DNA of 64,000 nucleotides from Kibdelosporangium aridum (lineage in GTDB: Bacteria > Actinomycetota > Actinomycetes > Mycobacteriales > Pseudonocardiaceae): the NCBI RefSeq assembly GCF_900176515.1, contig NZ_FWXV01000015.1:83375-147374 (forward strand), read 5' to 3'. A program made the translations under genes and the position numbers. A model generated the notes under the pieces. The model was not told the DNA's origin, searched no databases, and was given only the letters and a program-made list of their open reading frames with translations. Numbering within the stretch: position 1 is the first letter of the stretch; the number at the start of each line of letters is the position of its first letter. Of the stretch, positions 39,737-51,100 are shown piece by piece.

Positions 39737-42640
39737 TCATCGACGCGTGCAGTCGTCGTCTTGAGGCTCAACGCTGAGCCTCGCCGAGATCCGTTCCACG
39801 TCACCGCGCTCGGCGGGCGGCAACGGGACTCCCGCAGACTCCCTGGTCGCGTTGGCTTCGCCGAGCAACTGAGCCGCGGTTTCCAAATCACCAGCCAGCG
39901 AGTGCGCTCCGGCCATGCCCTCCAACGCGAGCGCCACGGCCCTCGGGTCGCCGGTGTCACACGCGGCCGCGTAGCCCGCTCGGTGCAGGTCGAGTGCTGT
40001 CTGCGCGTCGCCGCGTAGCTCGGCGATGAAGCCCAGTTCGGCGTGGACCAGCGCGACGCCTGGCGCCCACCCGACCTCGCGCGCCCAGTCCAGCCAGCCG
40101 TCGAGGTACGTTTCGGCTTGCGCCAAGCGTCCTTGCCTGCGGGCCGCGAGCGCCAGGCCGATCTCGGCGAACTGTTCGCCGAACCGGTCCGATTGCTCGG
40201 CCGCCAACCGGCGGGACCGTTCGTGGAACTCGTCGGCGCGTGGATAGTCACCGGACGCCAAGGCGATCCGGCCCAGCTGGGCCAGTTTGTACGGCACATC
40301 CGACCGCAGGCCCAGCTCTTCGGCGATCCGCAGCCCGTCCTGCTGCAGCGCGGCCGCTCGGGGATAGTCGCCGGTGATCTGCGCGACCTCGCCGAGCACG
40401 TCCATCGCCTGCATCCGGCCCCAGTCGTCACCGACCTCACCGAACAACGCGACGGCCTGGTCAGCGTCGGCGGCGGCGCTGGCGAGATCGCTGCGCGCCA
40501 ACGCGTTCCACGCTCTGCTGGTCAGTGCGGCCGCGATTCCCCAGTGGTCATCGTGTTCACGGAACACAGCGAGAATCCCGGACACCGAGTGGTCGGCGAA
40601 CCCGATCCTGGCGAAGCCAAGCAACCACTCGGCACGTGCTCGCCGCACCGGATCCTCGATCTGCGCCAACGCTTCATGCGTCGTGGTCTCGCCGGTCGCC
40701 AGCCACACCTTCGCCATCGCCCGGTTCCCGGCCTGAGCCGGGCCGTCCACCCCGAGCGCGAGATCAAGCGCTCGCTTGGCCGCACCCCACCGGCCCCGCA
40801 GATACCGGTAGTACGCGGTGGCGTTCGACAACCGCAAAGCCATGTCCGCGTTTCCTTGCCGCACAGCACCTTCGAGCGCCGCGTGGAGGTTGGCGGTCTC
40901 GGCGTCCAGCCGGCGCAACCAGTCTCGCTGGCCGTGCCCACGCAAGTCCGCCCGTTCGGCGAATTCCGTGAAGTACTCGAAGTGCTCCCGTTGCACACGA
41001 TCGAACTCGCCGGACTCCCGCAGCCGTTCCATCGCATACGCCGCAACGGACTCCAGCAGCCGGTAGCGAGGTCCGTCGTCAACGACCACCAACGATCGGT
41101 CGACCAACCGGGCCAGCACCGCCGAGCTCTCCGCACACGCATCGAGCGGCCAACCGCCCGAGTAAATAGCCAAGCGCCGCAACAAAACCCGCTCGTCCTC
41201 GGTGAGCAGCTGCCAGCTCCAGTCGATCATCGCCCGCAACGTCTGCTGTCGAGGCGGTGCGCCCCGGCGACCAGTCGCGAGCAGCTGGAACCGGTTGTCG
41301 AGTTGCTCGGCGAGATGACGCACGCCCAGCGCATGCACTTTGGTCGCGGCCAACTCCAAAGCCAGCGGAATACCGTCCAGCCTGGTGCAGATGCCCCGGA
41401 CCGCGTCAGCGTCCTCAACAGTGGAACCGGCGGCAGCGGCCCTGGCCACGAACAACTCCATGGCATCGGCCTGCGCCAGCGGAGGCACCACCCACAGGTG
41501 CTCCCCATCGACGTTGAGCGGTTCCCGGCTGGTGGCCAGGATCTTCAGCCCTGGCGCGGCCCTCAACAAGGCGTTGGCCAGCACGGCAACCTCGTCGACC
41601 ACGTGCTCACAGTTGTCCAGGACGAGCAGGATCCGCTTGTGCCGCAAGGCCGCTGCCACACGAACGAGCAACGGCTCGGCATCGTCGTCCCGGACACCGA
41701 ACACCGCGGCGACCACCTCGACCGGCGCACCCACAGCGTCCAGTTCCGCCAGCCACACTCCATCCACAAAGGACTCGGCGAGCCGGTTCGCCGTTTCGAC
41801 CGCGAGCCGGGTCTTGCCGACTCCACCAGTGCCGGTGAGTGTCACCATCCGGGCCGCGCGCAGCAAGCGGCCGACCGCGGCGACGGCGTCATCCCGGCCG
41901 ATCAGCCCGGATGGCGGCGCGGGCAGGTTGCCGCCGAGGTCGTGCCGCAGGATCGCCTCGTGCAGGGCCGACAGCTCCGGACTCGGGTCCGCGCCGAGGT
42001 CGTCCGCCAGCCGCTTCCGCAAGTCGGCGAAACACTCCAGCGCCTCCCCCGTCCGCCCCGCCCGGTACAACGCACGCATGTACACCGCGCGCAGCCGCTC
42101 CCGCAGCGGGTGTTCCTCGATGAGGTCGGCCAGCTCGGTGTACTCCCCCAAGGCGAGCCGGGCCTCGGCCTGATCCTCCAGCGCGGTGAGCCGCTGCTCG
42201 GTCAGCCGGGTGATCGCGGCCTGGGCGAACGGCTCATCGGCGAAGTCGGCGTACGCCGGGCCGCGCCACAGAGCCAGCGCCTCGCCCAGCAAGGACGCCC
42301 TCTCTCGCGCGTCTGCCGCCGCTTGGGCACGCGTGACCAGCTCCTGGAACTGATCAGCGTCTGTCTCGGCATCGCGGATCAGGTATCCAGGCGCCTGATG
42401 CACGATCAGATCCCGAGCCAGCGCGCGGCGCAGCTGGGACACCTTGCTGCGCAACACCGCACCGGCCTTGGCAGGCGGATGCGTGCCCCAAAGATCCTCG
42501 ACCAGGCGATCGGTGGACACCGGCTGGCCTTCACGGGCGAGCAACGCGGCCAGCAGGGCACGGACCTTCAGCTCGGGCACCCGGATCGCAGTGCCGTCGG
42601 CGGCCCAGACCCGCACCGGACCGAGCACCCCGAAACGCAT
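39737..42640 (-). CDS. AfsR/SARP-family regulator with BTAD, NB-ARC and TPR domains
   Basis: The protein of about 967 residues starts with an OmpR-like DNA-binding domain (MRFGVLGPVRVWAADGTAIR, LLAREGQPVSTDRLVEDLWG), then a BTAD domain (ALWRGPAYADFADEPFAQAA, RLRAVYMRALYRAGRTGEAL), a NB-ARC ATPase (TLTGTGGVGKTRLAVETANR, RILLVLDNCEHV) and C-terminal TPR-like helices. Such proteins activate secondary metabolite genes. The ATG at 42640 is preferred; a GTG three codons earlier is possible. It diverges from the MFS exporter gene across 84 bp, so that gene and the PKS region are likely targets. Confidence 0.92.
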   Translation of the reverse strand: MRFGVLGPVRVWAADGTAIRVPELKVRALLAALLAREGQPVSTDRLVEDLWGTHPPAKAGAVLRSKVSQLRRALARDLIVHQAPGYLIRDAETDADQFQELVTRAQAAADARERASLLGEALALWRGPAYADFADEPFAQAAITRLTEQRLTALEDQAEARLALGEYTELADLIEEHPLRERLRAVYMRALYRAGRTGEALECFADLRKRLADDLGADPSPELSALHEAILRHDLGGNLPAPPSGLIGRDDAVAAVGRLLRAARMVTLTGTGGVGKTRLAVETANRLAESFVDGVWLAELDAVGAPVEVVAAVFGVRDDDAEPLLVRVAAALRHKRILLVLDNCEHVVDEVAVLANALLRAAPGLKILATSREPLNVDGEHLWVVPPLAQADAMELFVARAAAAGSTVEDADAVRGICTRLDGIPLALELAATKVHALGVRHLAEQLDNRFQLLATGRRGAPPRQQTLRAMIDWSWQLLTEDERVLLRRLAIYSGGWPLDACAESSAVLARLVDRSLVVVDDGPRYRLLESVAAYAMERLRESGEFDRVQREHFEYFTEFAERADLRGHGQRDWLRRLDAETANLHAALEGAVRQGNADMALRLSNATAYYRYLRGRWGAAKRALDLALGVDGPAQAGNRAMAKVWLATGETTTHEALAQIEDPVRRARAEWLLGFARIGFADHSVSGILAVFREHDDHWGIAAALTSRAWNALARSDLASAAADADQAVALFGEVGDDWGRMQAMDVLGEVAQITGDYPRAAALQQDGLRIAEELGLRSDVPYKLAQLGRIALASGDYPRADEFHERSRRLAAEQSDRFGEQFAEIGLALAARRQGRLAQAETYLDGWLDWAREVGWAPGVALVHAELGFIAELRGDAQTALDLHRAGYAAACDTGDPRAVALALEGMAGAHSLAGDLETAAQLLGEANATRESAGVPLPPAERGDVERISARLSVEPQDDDCTRR

Positions 42641-42724
42641 GGTGATCACGGTACCCAACGGGCAAAACGGGCACCGGAACCCGGCCACAACAAAACCAGA
42701 ACTCCGTCAACTCACCGTGGAGGC

Positions 42725-44239
42725 ATGTCGACGAACGTCGCCACGAAGGCCGGTCCCCGGGAGTGGATCGGCCTCGCGGTGCTCACCCTTCCCCTGCTCG
42801 TGCTCGCGCTGGACGTCAGCGTGCTATTCCTCGCCGCCCCGCACCTGGGCGCCGACCTGCGGCCCAGCAGCACCGAACTGCTGTGGATCCTGGACATCTA
42901 CGGCTTCCTGATCGCCGGTTTCCTGGTCACCATGGGCACGCTCGGCGACCGGATCGGCCGCCGCAAGCTGCTGATGATCGGCGCGGTCGCGTTCGCCCTG
43001 GCTTCGGTGCTCGCCGCGTACGCCAATTCCCCCGCGATGCTCATCGCCGCCCGCGCGGCGCTGGGGATCGCCGGTGCGACACTGATGCCCTCGACGCTGG
43101 CGTTGATCAGCAACATGTTCGCCGACCCGAAGCAGCGTGGGCTGGCGATCGGCATCTGGATGACCACGTTCTCGGCCGGTGTCTCCATCGGCCCGACCAT
43201 CGGCGGCGCGCTGCTGGAGAACTTCTGGTGGGGTTCGGTGTTCCTGATCGCGGTCCCGGTCATGGTCCTGCTGGTGGTGCTGGCGCCGATCCTGCTGCCG
43301 GAGTTCCGTGACCCCGATGCCGGACGGCTCGACCTGCTCAGCGTGGTGCTGTCGCTGGCGACCGTGCTGCCGGTGATCTACGGCCTGAAGGAGATCGCCA
43401 CCGGGCACGGATCCTGGCTGCCGTACACGGCTCTCGTGGCCGGTGTCGTACTGGGAATCCTGTTCACCCGCAGGCAAAAGCGACTCCGCAACCCAATGGT
43501 CGACCTGCGGCTGTTCAAGATTCGCGCGTTCGCTGCGGCGTTGGCTTTGCTCCTGCTGGGAATCACCGCGATCAACGGAGTCAACTTCCTCTATCCGCAG
43601 TTCCTGCAATCCGTCAAGGACCTGTCGCCGCTGCAGGCAGGGCTCTGGATGATCCCGATCACCCTGGCGGCCGTGCTCGGATCACTGGTGGCGCCGTTGC
43701 TCACCCGCCGGATCCGTCCAGCGTTCGTGATCACGGGTGGCGCCGTGATCTCGGTGGTCGGCTTCGTCCTTGTCACCCAGGTCGACGCGATATCCGGCCT
43801 CGGCTTGCTGATCACGGCGGGCGTGGTGACGGTCGCCGGTCTCAGCCCGATGACCGTGCTCACCACTGACATGGTCGTCGGCAGCGCACCACCTGAGAAG
43901 GCCGGTGCCGCGGCAGCGTTGTCCGAGACAAGCGGCGAACTCGGCGTCGGCCTCGGCGTTGCCGCCATGGGCACCATCGCCACGGCCGTATACCGGGCGG
44001 AAATGGACAACGCGCCAGCCGAGGCCGCCGAGAGTCTCACCGGCGCGGTGGCTCTGGCCCAGACATTACCGCCGGACCAGGCCACCGCGTTGCTTGAACC
44101 AGCACGGGAAGCGTTCACCAGCGGCCTGAACGCAGCAGGGTTGGTCGGTGCCGTGCTCCTGGTGGCGCTGGCCTTCGTCTCAGTGTCCCTGCTGCGGCAC
44201 CTGCGTCCCACCGGCGCAGAATCCGAGCGGGACAATTAG
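42725..44239 (+). CDS. MFS transporter (DHA2-type, 14 TM)
   Basis: The 504-residue membrane protein has the EmrB/QacA-type features: LDVSVLFLAAPHLGADL, GTLGDRIGRRKLLMIGAVAF (motif A), ARAALGIAGATLMPSTLALI and 14 predicted membrane helices. These antiporters export drugs or antibiotics with proton exchange. The ATG has GTGGAGG upstream. The frame stays open for 2.7 kb upstream, antisense to the AfsR-type gene, but that is not part of the protein. It may export the product of the neighbouring PKS. Confidence 0.94.
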   Translation: MSTNVATKAGPREWIGLAVLTLPLLVLALDVSVLFLAAPHLGADLRPSSTELLWILDIYGFLIAGFLVTMGTLGDRIGRRKLLMIGAVAFALASVLAAYANSPAMLIAARAALGIAGATLMPSTLALISNMFADPKQRGLAIGIWMTTFSAGVSIGPTIGGALLENFWWGSVFLIAVPVMVLLVVLAPILLPEFRDPDAGRLDLLSVVLSLATVLPVIYGLKEIATGHGSWLPYTALVAGVVLGILFTRRQKRLRNPMVDLRLFKIRAFAAALALLLLGITAINGVNFLYPQFLQSVKDLSPLQAGLWMIPITLAAVLGSLVAPLLTRRIRPAFVITGGAVISVVGFVLVTQVDAISGLGLLITAGVVTVAGLSPMTVLTTDMVVGSAPPEKAGAAAALSETSGELGVGLGVAAMGTIATAVYRAEMDNAPAEAAESLTGAVALAQTLPPDQATALLEPAREAFTSGLNAAGLVGAVLLVALAFVSVSLLRHLRPTGAESERDN

Positions 44240-44334
44240 CCACTTGGTGTGCCCGAACCGGTGCATTGCGTGACCGGTTCTGGCACGATCGGGGCCGGAA
44301 CTGGCCGAGGAGGATCCGAACGGGACGAGGGTGA

Positions 44335-45180
44335 GTGACTGTGGTGTCCAGGGCACTGGTGTTGGGCAGTGGCGAGGCCATCGGGTTCGCCTGGCAGTGG
44401 GGTGTGCTGACCAGCCTGCACGATGCCGGGATCAGCCTGATGGACGCCGACCTGCTCGTCGGGACCTCGGTCGGGTCGACGGCGGCGGTCGAGCTCACCA
44501 CGGGCGACCCGCATCGGATGATGGACCACATTCTCACCGACGCCGGCCGTGAGCGGACCGCGCCGCCGGCCACCGACGCGTTCGTCCAGATGCTCATGCA
44601 GGCCATCGGCAAGCACTCCGAAGCCACCGCGATCCTGGCCGAGATCGGTTCGCTGGCGCTGGAAGCGGGCGGCCAGCCGACCGAACGGATGCGAGCGATC
44701 GTCATCGAGAGCTTGCGGACGCAGGAATGGCCGGAAAAGCCGCTGATGATCCCGGCCGTCGACGCGGCCACCGGTGAGCTCACGGTCTTCACGCGCGATT
44801 CGGGCGTCAGCCTGGTCGACGCGATGTGTGCCAGCGTCGCACTGCCGGGCGTGTGGACGCCGTTCGCCCTGAACGGCAAGCACTACATCGACGGCAGCAC
44901 GCGCTCGTCGATCAACGCCGACCTGGCCGCGGGGCACGATCGGGTTCTGGTCGTCGCGCCCGTCAACGGCATTCGGGGCATACCGGGCGCCAGCTTCGAC
45001 GAATCGCTCGAACCGGTCCGGGCGAAAGGCCAGGCGCTGCTGATCAAGCCGACACCGGAAGCCAAGCAGGCCATGGGACGGGACATCTTCGACATGTCCA
45101 AGCGCCCGATCGCCCTGCGGGCCGGCTACGCGCAGGCCGAGGCCATCGCCGCGGAGGTGAAGGACTTCTGGCTAGGCTGA
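44335..45180 (+). CDS. Patatin-like phospholipase / acyl hydrolase
   Basis: The 281-residue protein has the oxyanion loop VLGSGEAIGFAWQWGVL, the nucleophile Ser in LLVGTSVGSTAAVE and the Asp of the dyad in HYIDGSTRSSIN. Patatin family enzymes are Ser-Asp lipid acyl hydrolases. The GTG start follows GACGAGG. It is convergent with the PKS gene, overlapping it by 9 bp, and follows the exporter gene by 95 bp. It may hydrolyse or transfer the polyketide acyl chain, since the PKS lacks a thioesterase, but that is a guess. Confidence 0.9.
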   Translation: MTVVSRALVLGSGEAIGFAWQWGVLTSLHDAGISLMDADLLVGTSVGSTAAVELTTGDPHRMMDHILTDAGRERTAPPATDAFVQMLMQAIGKHSEATAILAEIGSLALEAGGQPTERMRAIVIESLRTQEWPEKPLMIPAVDAATGELTVFTRDSGVSLVDAMCASVALPGVWTPFALNGKHYIDGSTRSSINADLAAGHDRVLVVAPVNGIRGIPGASFDESLEPVRAKGQALLIKPTPEAKQAMGRDIFDMSKRPIALRAGYAQAEAIAAEVKDFWLG

Positions 45181-48100
45181 CCCGAGCTGGTCGATCAGGT
45201 CGTCCAGGGTGAAACCGCCGAGCAGCATCACCACCGGCAGGTCCACGCCGAGATCCCGGGACGCGAGGTTCTTCACCTCGATCGCGCCAAGCGAGTCGAG
45301 TCCCATCCGGTTCAGCGGTTGACGGGTGTTGACGTGATCCGGGGTCACCTCCAGTGCTTCCGCGATCCGGTCGATCAGGTACCTGCGGACGATGTCCTTG
45401 TCCACGTCACCGGGTGCACGCCGGGGTGTCGTGGTGGGCACGAGTTTGCTGAGCATCGGCAGCTGGGCGAAGTGGTGGTGGATCGCCGACCACTGTGCCC
45501 AGTCCGCGACGAGCACCCCGACCTGCTCGACGTCCGCCCGGACCAGCCGCTCCAGCACCGCGATCCCGTCGGCGGGCGAGAAGTGGCTGAAGCCCTTGGG
45601 GATCACCCGCGTCTTGTCGCTGACTCCGGCCGCCATCCCGATCGCGTCCCAGAAACCCCAGTTGATCCCGGTCGCCGGCGCACCGCGCAGCCGCCGCTGG
45701 TGGGCCAGTGAGTCGAGGAAGTTGTTCGCCGCCGAGTACGCGGCCAGCAGCGGTGAACTCATCCATCCGGCGATCGAGGAGAACAACACGAACATGTCCA
45801 CGCTCGAGTCCGGGAAAATCCGGTCAAGGACAACGCTTCCCGCCACCTTGGGCCGCAGCACGGCCGCGAGCCGCTGCTCATCGAGGTCACGGACGAGATG
45901 CCAGTCCACGATGCCCGCCGCGTGGAAGACCCCGCGGACCGGGTGATCCATTTCGCTGATCAGCGACCGCAGTGCGGCCTCGTCGACGACGTCGACGGCT
46001 TCGTAGCGAACCTGGATTCCTGTCCGTTCAAGGCTTTCCAGTGCACTGACCCGCCGGTACTCGGCGCCGTCGCGGTCGAGGTGTGGCCACGTGGATCGCG
46101 GCGGCAGTTCGGAGCGGCCTACCAGCAGCAGGTGCTTCGCCCCCTGCTTGACCAGCCAGCGCGCCACCTCGGTGCCGATACCGCCGAGGCCACCGGTGAC
46201 CAGATACGTGGCGTCCTCACGGACCAATGTAGACGGCTCGGATTCCTTACTGTCGAACGAGAGCAGCACCTTGCCGACCTGCTTCGACTGGGCGAAGTGG
46301 CGGAACGCGTTACCCGTGCGTTCGCTCGGGAACTTGTCCGCGGGCAACGGGGCAAGCGCACCGGTGTCGATGTGGGTGAACACTTCCCGCAGAGTCGCGG
46401 CGACCTGCTGCGGCCGGGTCTGCCACATGTCCATCACGTCGACGACGTGCAGGGAGATGTTGCGGGCCAACGGCCGCATCGGGATCCGCCCTTCGCCGAG
46501 AACGTCCTTTTTGGTCAGCTCAACGTATCGGCCATAGGGTGCCAGCAGGTCGAGGTTCTTGTCGATGGCCGGTCCGGGCAGCGTGTTGAGCACCACGTCG
46601 ACACCCTTGCCGTATGTCGCGGCTAGGAACTCGTCGGCGAAGTCGAGCGACCGGGAGTCCGCAACGTGCTTGATTCCCATGGCCCGCAGCAGGGATCGCT
46701 TCTCGCGGCTGCCGGCCGTCGCGTAGATCTCCGCGCCGAGCATCTTGGCGACTTGGATGGCCGCGAGTCCCACTCCCCCGGTCGCCGAGTGGATCAGGAC
46801 GCTTTCTCCCCCGCGTAATCCGGCAAGCTCGTGCAGAGCGTGATACGCGGTCAAGTACGCGATCGGAACCGTTGCCGCGTCGGCGAGATCGAGTGTCCTC
46901 GGGCGCTTCAACACCAGCGGCGCCTTGGCGATGACATGCGAGCCCAGCCCGAGGTCTCCCACGGCGACGACCTCGTCGCCGACTTGCAGGCCGTGGGTCA
47001 TCGGGCCGAGTGCGGTGATCGTCCCCGCGCATTCCGCGCCGGGGACACGATCCTGGGCGTCGATTCCCGGCACCACGCCCATGACACCGAGTACGTCGGC
47101 GTAGTTCAGCCCGGCGAAGGCGATCTCTATCTCGACCTCGCCCGCTCCCGGTGTGCGACGCTCGGTCCGCTCGACCGTGAACTCGTCCAGGCACCCGGGT
47201 GCGCCGTGCCGTACCCGGTAGGCGCCGGCGCCAGCCGGGCGCACGACGGGCACGGGCGGGGCGGAATAGCGATTGATCCGGGAGACGAATCGGCCCGCGC
47301 GGCGCAACGCCCGCTCGGTTTCCCGGTCTCGCACGGTCAATTCACCGAACAGCATCTCGGCGGCCCAGTCCGGATCCGCCGCATCGACATCCACGAGTGT
47401 GGGCTTCAGCTCCGGATTCTCCTGGGCCAGGACGCGACCGAAGCCCCACAGCAGCGCGGACAGCGGCGAGATCAATACATCATCCCGGGTTACCGCGTAG
47501 ACGTTGTTGGTCACCAGCCACAGCGCGGGATGGTCGGTCGCCCGTGCCGCCAGCAAGTCCTTGATCAGCCGGACCGTGCTCGAACACGTCAGGTTCTCCG
47601 CCCGCTTGATGTCCTCATCGGACACCGCGGCCGTCGGATTGTCCAGGCTCCACAGGTGGACAATCCCCTGTACCGGATGGGGCGCCGCACGCAACACGGC
47701 ACAGAACCCCTCCGGATCACTGGGATCCACCACGAAGTCGCCGTGCACGGTGCTGCCCGCCGGGACCACGCTGACACAGTGACCGCCGGCGTCCTCGATC
47801 CGCTTGCGCAGCCCGCGACCGACAGCCCGGCCGTCATCAAGGATGATCCAGGTCCCCGAAGCGGGATCGACGTTCCTTTGTGGACGATCACTGCGTTCCC
47901 ACTGCAGCTCGTACAGCCAGTCGTCGTAGTTCTGCCGCTGCGCCGCCGGTTCCGCGAGGCAACGCAGACGTACGCCACGGATGTCCGCCACCGGAGTTCC
48001 GTCGGACTGCATCACCACGATGTCGCCGGTGAGCGTGCCGGTGCCCCGCTCAGTCAACCGCGCATGACTGTAGAGCTCCCGCTGAGGCTTGCCCCAGATA

Positions 48101-51100
48101 CGTGCGCTGTGGAAGCCTTCCGGCGCAAAGGCCTGCGCAACCGGCTCAGCCGTTGCCATCAGCGCGTGGCCGCACGCGTCCAATATCGCGGGATGGAAGT
48201 AGAAGTCGTCGAACACCGTGGCGAGTGAGTCCGGGCAGGACACTCGGATCAGCGCCTCGCCAGCGCCCCGCCAGACCTCGGCAGCGCCACGGAACGGGCC
48301 GTCCCACTCGTTTTCACCGCCGCCGAACCGGGCGTAGAACTCCTGTCCGGAAAGGTGTTCCGGGCATCGTGCTCGCACCGCGGGCAACGGATCATGGGCT
48401 TGTTCTTCGGCGTCCGGCACCTGGCGGACGCGGAAGGACGCGTGCTGGACCGTCTGCTGTGACTCACCGCTGTGGATCTCGATCCGCCACCCGGAGTCGT
48501 TCTCGGGGTACATCCGGACTCGCAGTATCGGCGATTCGTGACCATTGAGCAGCAGCAACTGTTGAAAGGTGGCATCTTCGAGTTCGAGAGTGCCTTGGCC
48601 AAGCGCGTCACGCGCGGCCGCGAACGCCAGCTCACAATAGCCCGAACCTGGAAACGTGACCACGCCCTGAACCCGGTGGCCGTCGAGATACCGGTTGCGG
48701 ATCCGGTCCAGCGGTCCTTCCCAGACTCGCTCCCCCTCAGCCGCGGCAACCGGTCGCCCGAGCAACGGATGCCCAGGCCCCGGTGGTGCGGGCGGCTTGG
48801 TTTTGATCCAGTAGCTGCCGTGCGCCCATGGGTACGCGGGCAGCGAGACCAGCCGCGCTTCCTCGCCGAACAGCCGGTTCCCGTCGATCTGACATCCCTT
48901 GGCGTACACCGCACCCAGCGAAGTCAACAGGGTTCGCAGTTCAGGCTTCTGCCGCTGCAACGACGACACGACGAATCCTGAGGTCTGTGCGGCCTGCAGG
49001 CATTCCTCGATCGCGGCCAACAACACCGGATGCGGGCTGATCTCCACGAACACCATGGGCCGGTCGGCCGACACCTGGCGGACGGCCGAGGCGAACCGCA
49101 CCGGTTCCCGGAAGTTCCGCACCCAGTAACGCGCGTCGAAGCCGCTTCCGTCGACGTCCACGTCCAGAACCGTCGAGTGGATCCGGACGTTCCCGGCCAC
49201 CGGCCGCACGTTCGCGAGGCGTTCGAGCAGGTCGTCCCGCAGCTCGTCCACGTGCGGGCTGTGTGCGGCGAAGGGCACATCGATCGTGCGGCAGAAGACG
49301 TCCCGATGCTGCAAGGAAGCCACGATGTCGTCCACTGCGGACGGTTCACCGGAGATCAGGGTCGTCGACGGGCTGTTGCTCGCCGCGATGGAGACCTTGT
49401 CCTGGTAGCCAGCCAATGTTTCGGCGACCTGTGCCATCGGCAAGGCGATCGACGCCATCGCACCCCGGCCGGCCACCGTCGCGGCAAGCTTGCTGCGACG
49501 GCAGATGACTGCGACGGCATCCGCCAGGCTCAGCGCGCCCGCGACGTGTGCGGCGGCGACCTCGCCCATGCTGTGGCCGATGACCAGGTCCGGTTCGACT
49601 CCCCACGACCGCCAGACGGCCGCGAGCCCCACCTGGATGGCGAACAGCATGGGCTGGACGACGTCCACGTCGTGCGACCGTTCGTCGTCGCTGGCCAGCT
49701 GCTCGATGATCGACCAGTCACACTCCGCACGCACAGCCCTGTCACATTCCTCAAGCGCCGCACGGAAAACCAGGGACGTGTCGAGCAGCTGAAGGCCCAT
49801 GCCGAACCACTGCGAACCCTGCCCGGGAAACACGAACGCGATGCCGGGTTCGGCTTCCGGCGCCTCGCTGGAGAACGAGACATCACGCGACGGCTTGCCG
49901 TCTACAAAGGAACGAAGTTCGGCCGCGATGTCCTCGCGTGCGGATCCGGCGACCGCGAGCCGGTGCGAGTGGTGTTGCCTGCGAACCGAGGCACTGTAAC
50001 AGATGTCCCGCAACGGAACGTCAGTGTCGCCGAGAAAACGTGCGTATGCGCCAGCCAGATCACGTAGCCCTTGCGGTGTCCGCGCCGAGAGCGTGAGCAG
50101 GTGGTCGCCCTTTGACGGCACGACAGGCGGTTGCTCGGCCTCGGCGAGGATCGCATGGACGTTCGTTCCGGAGACCCCGAACGAGCTCACGCCCACCAGC
50201 CTCGGCCGGCCATGACTGGGCAGCGGCTCCAGTTCGGTGTGGACACGTAGCGGCAGCTCGTCCCACTTCACCGCCGGGTTGAGCTCGCGCACGTGCAGGC
50301 TCGGCGGGATTTCGCCGTGGTACAGGCACAATGTGGACTTGATCAGCCCCGCGATCCCGGCCGCTGCCTCCGTGTGGCCGATGTTCGTCTTCACCGAGCC
50401 GACGCGCAGTGGATCAGCCTGCGACCGGCCCTCGCCGAGGACGGCCGCGAGTGCGGCCAGCTCGACCGCGTCGCCCACCGCCGTTCCGGTGCCGTGTGCT
50501 TCGACGTATTCGATCTCTGTCGGGCGGGCTCCGGCATCCGCCAGGGCCGCGCTGAGCACATCGGCCTGGCCACGAACCGCTGGCCGCGCGGCGAATCCGC
50601 TGGCACGCCCGTCATTGTTGATCGCGCTGCCCCGGATCACCGCGTAGATCCGGTCCCGATCGGCGACCGCCTGGTCAAGGGTCTTGAGCACGACCAGCCC
50701 GAGGCCCTCGCCCCGGCCGTAGCCGTCGGCGTTCGCGTCACCGAACTTGCACCTGCCGTCCCGCGACAGCACGCCACCCATGAACAGCCACGGATAGTCC
50801 TTGCGGACAAGCATCAGGTTGACGCCACCGGCGATGGCCACTGTGGACTCGCCGGAATGCAGGCTCTGGCAGGCCATGCGCACAGCTGCCAGCGAAGACG
50901 AACACGCGGTGTCGACTGAGACGCTGGGACCCGACCAATCGAACACATGCGACAGCCGGCCGGACAACATGCCGCGGATGTTGGACAGCCCGATGTACCG
51001 GTCGATCGCCGCGTTGTCCGCGTTGCCCGAGTGCAGTTCCCAGTAGTCCGAGGCGATCTGTCCGATGAAGACACCGACCCGGCCGCCTTCGGTGTCCGCC

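Noticed and set aside
40043..42724. Very long open frame (about 890 codons) on the plus strand, continuous with the MFS gene
   Set aside because: It is antisense to the AfsR-type gene, has the arginine/proline/glutamine-rich composition of a GC-rich shadow frame and no family features; the MFS protein starts at 42725.
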